From NCBI RefSeq assembly GCF_003324185.1, contig NZ_PXUP01000007.1, positions 1 to 64,000 on the forward strand: a DNA stretch of 64,000 nucleotides. Reading direction: 5' to 3'. This DNA comes from Faecalibacterium prausnitzii. Its GTDB lineage: Bacteria; Bacillota; Clostridia; Oscillospirales; Ruminococcaceae. The notes below the pieces were generated by a model. That model was not told the DNA's origin and made no database searches. It saw only the letters and a program-made list of their open reading frames with translations. The translations under genes and the position numbers were made by a program. Shown piece by piece: positions 45,175 to 54,322 of this stretch; within the stretch, counting starts at the first letter, position 1, and the number at the start of each line of letters is the position of its first letter.

Positions 45175-46140
45175 ATGGCCTTTGAAGAACAGCAGCCCTT
45201 TGACCCGGCCTCGTTTGAGCATATCCCCGTTTTGCTGAACGAGTGCCTGACGGGGCTTGCCATCGACCCGGCAGGCACCTATCTGGACGGCACCGCCGGC
45301 GGCGCGGGACATTCCCGCCAGATCGCCTTGCGGCTGGACGCCGCCAAGGGCGGCAGGCTCATCTCGCTGGATCAGGACCCGGACGCGGTGCAGACCGCGC
45401 GTTCCCGTCTGGCCGGGCTGCCTGCCACCGTGGTACAGATCAATTTTCGCTATGCGGGACAGGCGCTGGAGCAGCTGGGCATTGAAAAGATCAACGGCGC
45501 ACTGCTGGATCTTGGCGTTTCCAGCCACCAGCTGGACGATGCCGCCCGGGGCTTTTCCTACCGGGCAGACGCGCCGCTGGATATGCGCATGAGCCAGCAG
45601 GGCGAGACCGCCGCAGACCTTGTGAACACCGAAAGCCGCGAGGAACTGGCCCGCATCCTGCGGGATTACGGCGAGGAACCCTATGCGTGGCAGATCGCAG
45701 GAAAGATCGTGGAGGCGCGGGAAACCGCTCCCATCCTGACCACCCTGCAGCTGGCAGATATCGTAGCAAGCGCCATGCCCCCGGCAGAGCGCCGCAAGAA
45801 CAAGAACCCCTCCCGCCGCACCTTTCAGGCACTGCGCATTGCAGTGAACCACGAACTGGACGCGCTGGAAGAGGGCTTGGATACCATTTTCGATCACCTT
45901 GCACCGGGCGGCCGGTTGTGCGTGATCACCTTCCATTCTCTGGAGGACCGGCTGGTCAAGAACAAGTTCCGCCGCTGGTCCACAGCCTGTACCTGCCCGC
46001 CGGAGTTTCCGGTGTGTGTATGCGGCGGCAAGGCAAAGGCAAAGCTTATCACCCGCAAACCCATTGAAGCTGATACGCAGGAACTGGAGGAGAACCGGCG
46101 CAGCCGTTCCGCCCACCTGCGCGTGCTGGAAAAATGCTGA
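45175..46140 (+). CDS. rsmH: 16S rRNA m4C1402 methyltransferase (RsmH)
   Basis: A 321-residue methyltransferase. HIPVLLNECL, TAGGAGHSRQIA (SAM motif), LLDLGVSSHQLDDAARGFSY and TFHSLEDRLVKNKF are all family signatures. AGGAGG lies 8 bases before ATG 45175; the GTG at 45169 is too close to the ribosome site. Second gene of the dcw cluster, as usual. Confidence 0.96.
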   Translation: MAFEEQQPFDPASFEHIPVLLNECLTGLAIDPAGTYLDGTAGGAGHSRQIALRLDAAKGGRLISLDQDPDAVQTARSRLAGLPATVVQINFRYAGQALEQLGIEKINGALLDLGVSSHQLDDAARGFSYRADAPLDMRMSQQGETAADLVNTESREELARILRDYGEEPYAWQIAGKIVEARETAPILTTLQLADIVASAMPPAERRKNKNPSRRTFQALRIAVNHELDALEEGLDTIFDHLAPGGRLCVITFHSLEDRLVKNKFRRWSTACTCPPEFPVCVCGGKAKAKLITRKPIEADTQELEENRRSRSAHLRVLEKC

Positions 46141-46179
46141 GATGCCGGAAGCACCGGCATTGTGAGGAGGAGAGAAACC

Positions 46180-46659
46180 ATGGGTCAGCCAGCATATGAT
46201 CGTAATGCGGTGCGCCGCCGCAGGGCACCGCAGCCGCAGCGCAAAGCAAACCTGCGGGTAGCAAAGGGCGGCAAGCGGCGGTTGAACCCGCTGCAGGCCG
46301 CCGTACATAACGCCATGAATCTGGTGGCGGCAGCACTGCTGGTGGGCTTTGCCATCAGTCTGCTGTGGAGCGAGGCACAGCTGGTGGAGCTGAACGACCA
46401 GATCCAAGCCACTAAGGCGCAGCTGGTCAGCGAGCAGAGCCAGTATACCTACTACAACAGCACCCTGAACAGCAAGACCAACATTGCCAGCGTGGAAGAG
46501 ACCGCAGGGCGGCTGGGTCTGATGAAAGTAGACCCCAGCCAGATCACCTACATCCGCCTGGGCGAAAGCGGCGCACTGGTGCGCCGGGAGTCCACCGTGC
46601 GGCAATGGACCGACTTTTTGTACACCGGCGCGGTGAACATTCTGGGCACCGTGAGATAA
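46180..46659 (+). CDS. ftsL: FtsL-like division protein
   Basis: A 159-residue bitopic protein: basic cytoplasmic part (1-43), one TM (about 44-66), then a coiled coil (AQLVELNDQIQATKAQLVSEQS) and a short end with AGRLGLMKVDPSQITYIRL, typical of FtsL/septum initiator proteins. Sequence identity is low, as always for FtsL; position between rsmH and ftsI supports it. GAGGAGG is 9 bases upstream. Confidence 0.85.
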   Translation: MGQPAYDRNAVRRRRAPQPQRKANLRVAKGGKRRLNPLQAAVHNAMNLVAAALLVGFAISLLWSEAQLVELNDQIQATKAQLVSEQSQYTYYNSTLNSKTNIASVEETAGRLGLMKVDPSQITYIRLGESGALVRRESTVRQWTDFLYTGAVNILGTVR

Positions 46660-46667
46660 CCGAAGAA

Positions 46668-46692
46668 AGCGTGCGGCAGCGCACGCTTTTTT
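46668..46692 (+). terminator. Terminator-like hairpin inside the dcw cluster
   Basis: AGCGTGC/GCACGCT stem with a 6-base loop and TTTTTT, only 9 bases after the ftsL stop and 81 bases before the PBP start. It should reduce transcription of the downstream genes. Confidence 0.8.
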
Positions 46693-46772
46693 CGGTTTAT
46701 GGACACCGCAGTCTGAATAAATAACAGCGCAGGGCGCGCGGAATGCAGTGCACGCCCCGCAGGAGAGAACCA

Positions 46773-49250
46773 ATGCAAGAACCTTTCCGTAACAAAAAAA
46801 ACAGGGGCTACCGCCTGCGTCCGGCCTCCGGCCGGGACCGGCTGGACAGCCGGGTGCGGCGGCTTTGCAGCCGTCTGGGCATCCTTGCGGTGGTGGTGGC
46901 AGCCGCCATCGTCATCCGCAGCCTGTATAATATCCAGATCATCCACGGGGCAGAGTACCGCCAGTACGCCGCCCAGCAGCAGCTGCTGGATACCACCATC
47001 AAGGCCACCCGCGGCGAGATCTACGATGCCTCCGGCATCACCCTTGCATCCACCAGCGTGGTGTGGACTATCTGGGCAGACCCCAGTTACAGCAGCATCC
47101 TTTATACCAGCAAGACCAACGATGACGACACTGTGACCAAAACGTTGGACCCCGCCATGTGCGCCGAGGTGAGCCGGGAGCTGACGTTGCGTCTGCTCTC
47201 CGGGGACGGCGAGAGCTTGGACAGTGTGGACACTTCCTCGGCAGAGTACCAGCAGCAGTACCAGACCGTTTACGATGCACTATCCCGGCTGGATTCTGCC
47301 TACGTTACCCTTGCCACCAAGGTGAACAACGCGGTGAAGCTTTCCATTGAAAAATACGTCACCAGCTTCAACAAGGCGCACAAAAAGGCCACCGATACCT
47401 CCCGCAAGGGGCGCATCTCGGTGTCCTCGGAAAAAAGCTTCCAGCGTAACTACCCCTACGGCGCCTTTGCCGCAGCGGTGCTGGGCTTTACGGATGCGGA
47501 CGGCGTCGGCACCTACGGACTGGAAAAATCCTACCAGTCCACCTTGGCCGGTGTGGATGGCCGCACCATCACCCAGCGCAACGCGGTGGGCAACGCCATT
47601 GCAGACGCCAACGCCACCACCTTTGCCGCCAAGGACGGCTCTAATCTGGTGCTGTCGCTGGATGTGAACGTGCAGGAGATCGCGGAGCGGTACCTGAACG
47701 AAGCCATTGCAGCCAATACGGTGGAAAACCGCGGCTGCGCCATTGTGATGGACGTCAAGACCGGTGCTATCCTTGCCATGGCTTCCAAGCCGGACTTTGA
47801 CCCCAACGACCCGCTGAACTTCACTGCCAACGAGGCCTACCTCAACGAGCTGGTGCACGCAGAGCCGGAACTTTACGGCATCTATAAAAAGGATGCCGAC
47901 GGCAACTACATCACCGACGAGCTGGGCAACAAGATTCTGGACGAAGAAGCGGACTATTCCGGTTACTACCGGGATATCCTGTGGAAGAACAAGACCATCA
48001 CTGAGCTGTACTACCCGGGCTCTGTGTTCAAGGTCATCACCTCCGCCATGGGCATCGACTCCGGCGTGGCGACCATGAACACCACCTTTACCTGCTCTGG
48101 CGCTTACGGCGTAGCCAAGGAGACCTACCACTGCGCAGGGCGCAAGGCGCACGGCCTGCTCAATATGGCCGAGGCACTGCGCAAGAGCTGCAACATCTAC
48201 TACATCCAGCTGGGGCAGCGCGTCGGCTCGCAGCAGTTCTATAACTACTTCGATGCCTTCGGCTTTACCGCCCGCACCGGGGTGGACCTGCCCAGCGAGA
48301 CCAACTTTATGCAGTACTACCGCGCCGACCAGCTGGGCGAGGTGCAGCTGGCTTCCTCCTCCTTCGGTCAGGCCATGGCCATCACCCCGCTGCAGATGTG
48401 CACCGCTATTGCGGCCACCGTCAACGGCGGGTATCTGGTCACCCCCCATGTGGTGGATAAGATCACCGATGCCAACGGCAATGTCATTCAGGAGATCGGC
48501 GCAAATGTGCGCCGTCAGGTCATCAGCCAGAGCGCCAGCGAGGTTATCCGGCAGATGATGGAGTACGAGGTGGGCAACGGCACCGGCGGCGGCAAAAACG
48601 CCTATGTGTCCGGTTACCGCATCGGCGGCAAGTCCGGCACTTCCGAGCAGCTGAATATGCACCGCCGCGCCGATGGCGACTATAAGAAGGTGGCTTCTTT
48701 CGTGGCGGTGCTGCCCGCCAACGACCCGGAAATTCTGGTCTACGTCATGCTGGACGACCCCAACAACGCAAGGACAGACTATTCCTCCATCCTTGCAGCC
48801 CCTGTGGCGGGCAATATCATCAGCGAGGTGGCCCCTTATCTTGGCATTGCCACCGACGGCGAGGACCGCAGCGGCACCATCGTTACGGTGCCGAACCTTG
48901 TGGGCACCGAGTGGAGCAATGCGCAGGTGCAGCTGAACATTCAGGGCTTGAAGCATCAGCTGCAGGAAAGCCAGAGCAGCCAGTCCGCTGCCCCGGTCAC
49001 CTACCAGTACCCCCACGCGGGGAGCAAGGTGCCCTACGGCACCACCATCTACCTGTATACCGATACCTACGAGGGCAGCCACACCGAGGTGCCGGATGTG
49101 ACCGGCAAGAGCCCGGACTTTGCCCGCCAGATGCTGAGCGCCGCCGGGCTGAACTGCGTGGTGGAGGGCAGCGGCACGGTGCAGGCGCAAAGCGACGAGC
49201 CCGGCTCCAGCGTACAGCGCGGCACCATCATCACCCTGACCTGTGGGTAA
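46773..49250 (+). CDS. ftsI: Class B penicillin-binding protein with PASTA domains
   Basis: An 825-residue septal transpeptidase (FtsI/SpoVD type). TM at about 30-52; dimerisation region with ATRGEIYDASG; active-site Ser near 416 in YPGSVFKVITS, SCN near 471 (LRKSCNIYYIQ), KSGT near 618 (GGKSGTSEQ). Two PASTA domains follow from about 704 (VPNLVGTEWSNAQVQL; VPDVTGKSPDFARQML). ATG 46773 has AGGAGAG upstream. It cross-links septal peptidoglycan with FtsW. Confidence 0.93.
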   Translation: MQEPFRNKKNRGYRLRPASGRDRLDSRVRRLCSRLGILAVVVAAAIVIRSLYNIQIIHGAEYRQYAAQQQLLDTTIKATRGEIYDASGITLASTSVVWTIWADPSYSSILYTSKTNDDDTVTKTLDPAMCAEVSRELTLRLLSGDGESLDSVDTSSAEYQQQYQTVYDALSRLDSAYVTLATKVNNAVKLSIEKYVTSFNKAHKKATDTSRKGRISVSSEKSFQRNYPYGAFAAAVLGFTDADGVGTYGLEKSYQSTLAGVDGRTITQRNAVGNAIADANATTFAAKDGSNLVLSLDVNVQEIAERYLNEAIAANTVENRGCAIVMDVKTGAILAMASKPDFDPNDPLNFTANEAYLNELVHAEPELYGIYKKDADGNYITDELGNKILDEEADYSGYYRDILWKNKTITELYYPGSVFKVITSAMGIDSGVATMNTTFTCSGAYGVAKETYHCAGRKAHGLLNMAEALRKSCNIYYIQLGQRVGSQQFYNYFDAFGFTARTGVDLPSETNFMQYYRADQLGEVQLASSSFGQAMAITPLQMCTAIAATVNGGYLVTPHVVDKITDANGNVIQEIGANVRRQVISQSASEVIRQMMEYEVGNGTGGGKNAYVSGYRIGGKSGTSEQLNMHRRADGDYKKVASFVAVLPANDPEILVYVMLDDPNNARTDYSSILAAPVAGNIISEVAPYLGIATDGEDRSGTIVTVPNLVGTEWSNAQVQLNIQGLKHQLQESQSSQSAAPVTYQYPHAGSKVPYGTTIYLYTDTYEGSHTEVPDVTGKSPDFARQMLSAAGLNCVVEGSGTVQAQSDEPGSSVQRGTIITLTCG

Positions 49251-49293
49251 AACAGCTTTTTCGGCATCTTCGCCCAAGGCTTTCAGCATAAAG

Positions 49294-49311
49294 CACTGCC
49301 GCAAGGCAGTG
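49294..49311 (+). promoter_or_regulatory. Intercistronic hairpin before murF
   Basis: CACTGCC-GCAA-GGCAGTG, a 7-bp stem with a GNRA-like loop and no T-tract, in the 106-base gap between the PBP and murF. Probably an mRNA-stability element. Confidence 0.5.
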
Positions 49312-49356
49312 ACGGATGAGGGTGCAGCATTCAATAGAACGAGAGGGGATAAAACA

Positions 49357-50739
49357 ATGGAAAAGATCCATGCAAGCAAGCTTCTGGCAGGGCTGGTGCC
49401 TGCCGGAAAACTGACCAGTGACCCGGAGGTGGCACTGGTCACCACCGACAGCCGCGAGGTAAAGCCCGGCTGCATTTTTGTGGCCTTCCCCGGCGAGCGG
49501 TTCGACGGCCATGATTTCGCCGCCCGTGCGCTGGAGCAGGGCGCGGAGTATGTGGTGGTCAACCACCCCGTGCCCGGTGTGCCGGAGGAAAAGGCCATCC
49601 TTTGCCCGGACAGCTACCACGCCATGATGGTGATGGGCGCAAACTACCGCAGCCAGTACCACCCCAAGATGGTGGGTGTGACCGGCAGTGTGGGCAAGAC
49701 CACCACCAAGCAGATGACCTACGCCGCCCTGAGCGGCTTTGGCGAGACCATCAAGACCGAGGGCAACCAGAACAATGAGCTGGGAATGCCCCGCACCCTG
49801 ATGCGGCTGGAAAGCAGCACCGAGTACGCGGTCATCGAGATGGGCATGAGCCACGCCGGTGAAATTGACCGTCTGGCGCGGGCAGCACGGCCGGATGTGG
49901 GCATCATTACCTGCATCGGCGTGTCTCACATCGGCAATCTGGGCAGTCAGGAGAACATCTGCAAGGCAAAGCTGGAGATCTGCAACGGTCTGCCGGAGGG
50001 CGCACCGCTGGTGCTGAACTACGACGACCCCTTCCTGCGCAAGGCAGTGCTGCCCGCCCATGTGCGCCCGGTGTGGTTCAGCCTGAGCGATGAAAACGCA
50101 GACGTCTGCGCCCTGTCCATCCGGCAGGAGACGGACGGCATGAGTTTTGTGCTGGAGGATCAGGAGCACGGCACCTTTGTGGTGAACATCCCCGCCATGG
50201 GACGCCACAATGTGGCAAACGCCTTGGCTGCCTACTGCGCCGCCACCCGTCTGGGCTGCGACGCCAAGAGGGTCATCCGGGGTCTTTCCAACTTTGAGCA
50301 GACCGGCCGCCGCCAGAAGGTGGTGGACAGCGAGGGCGTGACCGTCATCGAGGACTGCTACAACGCAAACCCGGACAGCATGAAGGCCGCGCTGGCGATG
50401 TTTAAGGACTTCCCCTGCAAGCGCCGCTTTGCCCTGCTGGGCGATATGCTGGAGCTGGGCGATCTGAGCCGCGAAGCACACGAGGAGCTGGGACGTCTTG
50501 CCGCCGAGAGCGGGCTGTATTGCCTGATCACCTACGGCGAGCAGGCCAAGCGCACCGCCGTGGTGGCTGCCGCCAAGGGGGTAGAGACCCTGCACGCAGA
50601 AAATTACCGCGAGGCCGCCGATGCCCTGCTGGACCGGGTGCAGCCCGGCGATGCTGTTCTGGTAAAGGCCAGCCACGGCATGGCACTGGAAAAAGTGCTG
50701 GATATCTTCTACGAAGAGCATAAAGAAGCAGAAGTATAA
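49357..50739 (+). CDS. murF: UDP-MurNAc-tripeptide:D-Ala-D-Ala ligase (MurF)
   Basis: A 460-residue Mur ligase. The N-terminal domain recognises UDP-MurNAc (VALVTTDSREVKPGCIFVAFPGERFDGHDF). The ATP loop is GVTGSVGKTTTKQM, followed by TEGNQNNELGMPRTL and AVIEMGMSHAGEI. The C-terminal signature is VIEDCYNANPDSMKAAL. It adds D-Ala-D-Ala, the product of Ddl using D-Ala from Alr. GAGGGG lies upstream of ATG 49357. Confidence 0.96.
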   Translation: MEKIHASKLLAGLVPAGKLTSDPEVALVTTDSREVKPGCIFVAFPGERFDGHDFAARALEQGAEYVVVNHPVPGVPEEKAILCPDSYHAMMVMGANYRSQYHPKMVGVTGSVGKTTTKQMTYAALSGFGETIKTEGNQNNELGMPRTLMRLESSTEYAVIEMGMSHAGEIDRLARAARPDVGIITCIGVSHIGNLGSQENICKAKLEICNGLPEGAPLVLNYDDPFLRKAVLPAHVRPVWFSLSDENADVCALSIRQETDGMSFVLEDQEHGTFVVNIPAMGRHNVANALAAYCAATRLGCDAKRVIRGLSNFEQTGRRQKVVDSEGVTVIEDCYNANPDSMKAALAMFKDFPCKRRFALLGDMLELGDLSREAHEELGRLAAESGLYCLITYGEQAKRTAVVAAAKGVETLHAENYREAADALLDRVQPGDAVLVKASHGMALEKVLDIFYEEHKEAEV

Positions 50740-50767
50740 CTATTTGGCGAAATGGAGTGTCTGAGTT

Positions 50768-51763
50768 ATGGAGCGTTTCGCCTTGGCAGCGGCGGTGGTG
50801 CTGGGCTTTGCCCTTACGGCAGCCCTGTGCAGCCTGTTTGTGCCGCTGCGGCGGGTGCTGGAACGCCGCGAACAAAACCAGCAGCCGGTACAGTCTGAGC
50901 AGCCCCGGCCTGCACCCCTGCGCGCCCCGCTGTGGGGCGGACTGTGTGCGGCGGCGGGCACGGTGGCTGCGGTGGGCGTGGGCTGGCTTGCTGCCTGCGT
51001 GGGTCAGCCGGAGCTGCTGGGCAGCGAGGGCCGGTTGATGACACGGCTGCTCACGGCGCTGGCCGGAAGCCTTGCCTTTGGGGCAGTGGGTCTTGCAGAG
51101 GACCTTGCCCGGATGCGCAGCCCGGCGGCGCTGGGGCTGCGGCGGGACGTGCGGCTTTTGCTGGAAGCACTGGCCGCGGCATTCGTTCTTTTGCTGCTGC
51201 GGGCAGCGGGCTGTCTGCCCCGGGGGCTGGGTGTGCCCGGGGCGGGGTATGTGCTGCTGGGCAGCGCCGTGCCCTTTTTGTGGGCGGTGCTCATGGTGGC
51301 ACTGGCCGAGTGCGCCCGCATCGCCGAGCGGGATGAAGGCACGGTGTGCGGCGCGGCCTTTGTGGCTATGCTGGCGCTGATGATGGCAGAGGCCGGCTTG
51401 GGCGTGCCCGGGCTGGCGGTGCTGCCCGCCGCGCTTGCCGGGGCACTGGTGGCGCTGCTGCTGTGGGCGTTCCCCCCGGCAAGGCTGGGGGTGGGCTGCT
51501 GCGGCAGCCTGCTGGCGGCGGGTGCCATCGGCTGCATCCCGCTCAGTCTGGATATGACCAGCCTGACTGTGCCGCTGGCGCTGCCCTTCTGGGCGGCAGG
51601 CGGTCTTTTGGCAGCGCAGCTGCTGGGTGCAAAACGCACCGGCAAGCCCTTGCGCTGCTGGGTAAAAAAGCATAAAATGAGCCCGGAGACGGTGTTCCTG
51701 TGCAGCTTTGCGCTGAGCGCTGTCGGCTATGTACTGGCGCTGGCGCTGCTGCGCTGGTGCTGA
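50768..51763 (+). CDS. MraY-like polytopic membrane protein without catalytic residues
   Basis: A 331-residue, very hydrophobic protein with about nine to ten helices in the mraY position of the dcw cluster. It aligns by eye with MraY: PLWGG (54-58) for PTMGG; FGAVGLAEDLARM (104-116) where MraY has FGxxGFxDDxxK, leaving Glu-Asp for Asp-Asp; ECARIAERDEGTVCG (181-195) for the NLTDGLDGLAxG loop; and RCWVKKHKMSPETV (296-309) for HHHFE. The residues that bind Mg2+ and UDP-MurNAc are thus missing. It is unlikely to be the lipid I synthase. A real mraY should lie elsewhere. Confidence 0.7.
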   Translation: MERFALAAAVVLGFALTAALCSLFVPLRRVLERREQNQQPVQSEQPRPAPLRAPLWGGLCAAAGTVAAVGVGWLAACVGQPELLGSEGRLMTRLLTALAGSLAFGAVGLAEDLARMRSPAALGLRRDVRLLLEALAAAFVLLLLRAAGCLPRGLGVPGAGYVLLGSAVPFLWAVLMVALAECARIAERDEGTVCGAAFVAMLALMMAEAGLGVPGLAVLPAALAGALVALLLWAFPPARLGVGCCGSLLAAGAIGCIPLSLDMTSLTVPLALPFWAAGGLLAAQLLGAKRTGKPLRCWVKKHKMSPETVFLCSFALSAVGYVLALALLRWC

Positions 51764-51791
51764 CCGGGCACAGAGAGGGAAGGGAGCGCAG

Positions 51792-53105
51792 ATGGCGACT
51801 ATCCGCAAAAAACACAGAGCGCCGGTGCCGGTGTTCCAGCGAGACCCGGGCCCGTGGTCCCGGCTGCTGATCGACTGGCTGGCCACGCTGGCTGTTATTA
51901 TGATCTTTGGGCTGGTGATGCTGTTCAGCGCCAGCTACACCACCGGTTACCTGCGCATGGGCGACAGCTTCCACTACATCAAGCAGCAGGCGCTGTGCAT
52001 GATACTGGGGCTGGGCTGTATGTTCCTGATAAGCTATGTGGATCACCGTTTTCTGCGCAAGATGGTGGTGCCGGGGTACATCATCGTGCTGGCTATGCTG
52101 GCCGTCACCCTGACCATGGCACCCCTGAACGGCTGCCGCCGCTGGATCCGCTTTGCAGGCCTTACGCTGCAATCCTCGGAGGTGGCAAAGTTTGAGATGA
52201 TCCTGTTCAGTTCCCATCTTGCAGCCAAGGCGCCGCAGGTGGAGCGGCTGGACCCGGAGCGCCGCATCCTGCTTACCCCCCGGGAATGGCTGCGGGTGCG
52301 GGTGTGGAAGCAGCTGGTGGTGCCGGTGCTGCCCCTTATACCGGTGGTCCTCCTGCTGGCGATGGAGCCGCACATGTCCGGCATCGTGCTGACGGTGGCG
52401 GTGGTGGGCACCATCCTGCTGCTGTCCGGCAGCGGCGGTGTGCTGACATGGGCGGGTGCCATCACGGCGGGCACCCTGCTGGAGACCCTGCTCTCCCATG
52501 TGGACTCTATCCCCTACCTGCAAAAGCGTCTGGACGGCTGGACGCAGGATCTGAGCCAGATGACCGACCAGACCGTGCAGAGCCTTTATGCTATCGGCTC
52601 CGGCGGACTGAAGGGGCTGGGGCTGGGCAACAGCGTGGAAAAGCAGCTCTGGCTGCCGGAAAGCACCAACGACTTTATTTTCAGCGTGGTGTGCGAGGAG
52701 CTGGGCTTCATTGGCGCAGTGCTCATCATCGTGCTGTTCGTGCTGTTCATCGTGCAGGGACTGCTCATCGCCTATAAGGCGGAGAACCTGTACTGCACCA
52801 TGGTAGGCATTGGCATCATGGCGCAGATCGCGTGGCAGGTGTTCTGCAACATCGCCGTGGTCACCAACACCCTGCCCAACACCGGCATCAGTCTGCCCTT
52901 CTTCTCCTCCGGCGGTACCAGCCTGATCCTGCTGCTGGCAGAGATGGGCGTAATGGTGAACATCGGCCGCAACGGCGAGCGGGCAGCGCAGCAGCGGGAG
53001 CAGATGCGTGCCCAGCGGGAGGCCGCCCGCGCCGAGCGCGAGGCAGAACTTGCACGTAAGACCATTGACTTGGCCTCTGCCCGCGCAGCCCGTACAGAAC
53101 AGTAA
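51792..53105 (+). CDS. ftsW: FtsW lipid II polymerase (SEDS family)
   Basis: A 437-residue SEDS protein with about ten TM helices. MLFSASYTTGY, GCRRWIRFAGLTLQSSEVAKFEMILF, GSGGLKGLGLGNSVEKQLWLPESTNDFIFSVVCEELGF and NTGISLPFFSSGGTSLI are all family hallmarks. A charged coiled C-terminal tail (residues ~405-437) is extra. It polymerises glycan strands together with the upstream PBP. The start ATG 51792 follows GGGAG. Confidence 0.93.
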   Translation: MATIRKKHRAPVPVFQRDPGPWSRLLIDWLATLAVIMIFGLVMLFSASYTTGYLRMGDSFHYIKQQALCMILGLGCMFLISYVDHRFLRKMVVPGYIIVLAMLAVTLTMAPLNGCRRWIRFAGLTLQSSEVAKFEMILFSSHLAAKAPQVERLDPERRILLTPREWLRVRVWKQLVVPVLPLIPVVLLLAMEPHMSGIVLTVAVVGTILLLSGSGGVLTWAGAITAGTLLETLLSHVDSIPYLQKRLDGWTQDLSQMTDQTVQSLYAIGSGGLKGLGLGNSVEKQLWLPESTNDFIFSVVCEELGFIGAVLIIVLFVLFIVQGLLIAYKAENLYCTMVGIGIMAQIAWQVFCNIAVVTNTLPNTGISLPFFSSGGTSLILLLAEMGVMVNIGRNGERAAQQREQMRAQREAARAEREAELARKTIDLASARAARTEQ

Positions 53106-53160
53106 AACAAACCGCAAGCCCGCCCGGCCGCAGGCTGGGCGTTTATAAGGAGGAATCACC

Positions 53161-54288
53161 ATGCGTGTTCTCATCGCAGCCGGCGGCACCGCCGGACATA
53201 TCAACCCTGCACTGGCCATTGCCGGTGCTCTGAAAAAGGCCGACCCTACCGCCGAGATCCACTTTGCAGGCCGTAAGGAGGGCATGGAGTACCGTTTGGT
53301 AACACAGGCGGGCTACCCCTTCCACCATATTGAGATCACCGGTTTTCAGCGCAAGCTCAGCCTGCACAACATCAAGCGCAACATCATTACCCTGTGGAAT
53401 CTGGCGCTTTCCGGCCCCAAGGCCAAGGCCATGATGAAGGAAGTAAAGCCGGATCTCGTCATCGGCTGCGGCGGTTATGTGTCCGGCCCGGTGGTGCGCT
53501 GCGCCGCCAAAATGGGCATTCACACCGCCCTGCATGAGCAGAACGCTTTCCCCGGTGTGACCAACAAGCTGCTGGCCCCGGATGTGGATATCGTGTTTGC
53601 CGCCGTGCCCGCCGCCGTGGAAAAGCTGGGTGCACCGGACAAGACCCTTGTGGTGGGCAACCCCGTGCGGCCGGAGGTGTTTGCACAGGCCGCCAACCGC
53701 GAGGCCATCCGTGCACAGCTGGGTGCGGGCGACCGCACCGTCATCCTGTCCTTCGGCGGCAGCTTGGGCGCACGCCGGGTCAACGAGGTGGTGGCAGACC
53801 TGTGCGCCTGGGAGCAGCACGAGCACAAGCCGGTGCTGCACCTGCACGCCACCGGCCAGTACGGGGTGCAGCTGTTTGAGCAGCTGCAAAAGCAGAAGGA
53901 TTTTGCCCCCGGTGACAGCCTTGTGGTAAAGGAATACATCAACAATATGCCGGAGCTGTTGGCAGCGGCAGACCTCGTCATCAGCCGCGCCGGTGCGCTG
54001 ACGCTGGCCGAGCTGGAAGCTGTAGGACGCGCCGCTGTGCTGATCCCCAGCCCCAATGTGGCGGAGAACCACCAGTACTACAACGCCATGGAGCTGCAAA
54101 AGGCCGGGGCGGCTGTGGTCATTGAAGAAAAAGACCTGACCGGTGAAAAGCTGGTGCAGACTGTTTCTGCCATGCTGGCACAGCCCGGCAAGCTGGCCGA
54201 GATGGGCAAAAACGCCCGCAGCCTGTCTGTGGACGACAGTCTGGACCGCATCACTGCGGCGCTGCTCAAGCTGGTAAAGACCCCGTGA
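53161..54288 (+). CDS. murG: MurG transferase
   Basis: A 375-residue GT-B glycosyltransferase that adds GlcNAc to lipid I to give lipid II at the inner face of the membrane. LIAAGGTAGHINPALAIA, GCGGYVSGPVV, HEQNAFPGVTNKLL, LSFGGSLGARRVNEVV and the donor motif ISRAGALTLAEL are present. GAGAL replaces the more usual ISRAGAxT only in detail. AGGAGG lies upstream. Confidence 0.96.
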   Translation: MRVLIAAGGTAGHINPALAIAGALKKADPTAEIHFAGRKEGMEYRLVTQAGYPFHHIEITGFQRKLSLHNIKRNIITLWNLALSGPKAKAMMKEVKPDLVIGCGGYVSGPVVRCAAKMGIHTALHEQNAFPGVTNKLLAPDVDIVFAAVPAAVEKLGAPDKTLVVGNPVRPEVFAQAANREAIRAQLGAGDRTVILSFGGSLGARRVNEVVADLCAWEQHEHKPVLHLHATGQYGVQLFEQLQKQKDFAPGDSLVVKEYINNMPELLAAADLVISRAGALTLAELEAVGRAAVLIPSPNVAENHQYYNAMELQKAGAAVVIEEKDLTGEKLVQTVSAMLAQPGKLAEMGKNARSLSVDDSLDRITAALLKLVKTP

Positions 54289-54322
54289 TGCAGCCCCGGA
54301 ATAAACAGGAAAGAAGGTGCGA

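Noticed and set aside
44635-49598. Very long antisense frames (712 and 772 codons) opposite mraZ-murF
   Set aside because: They mirror strongly biased GC-rich codons of real genes, have no ribosome sites or family features, and cross several genes.
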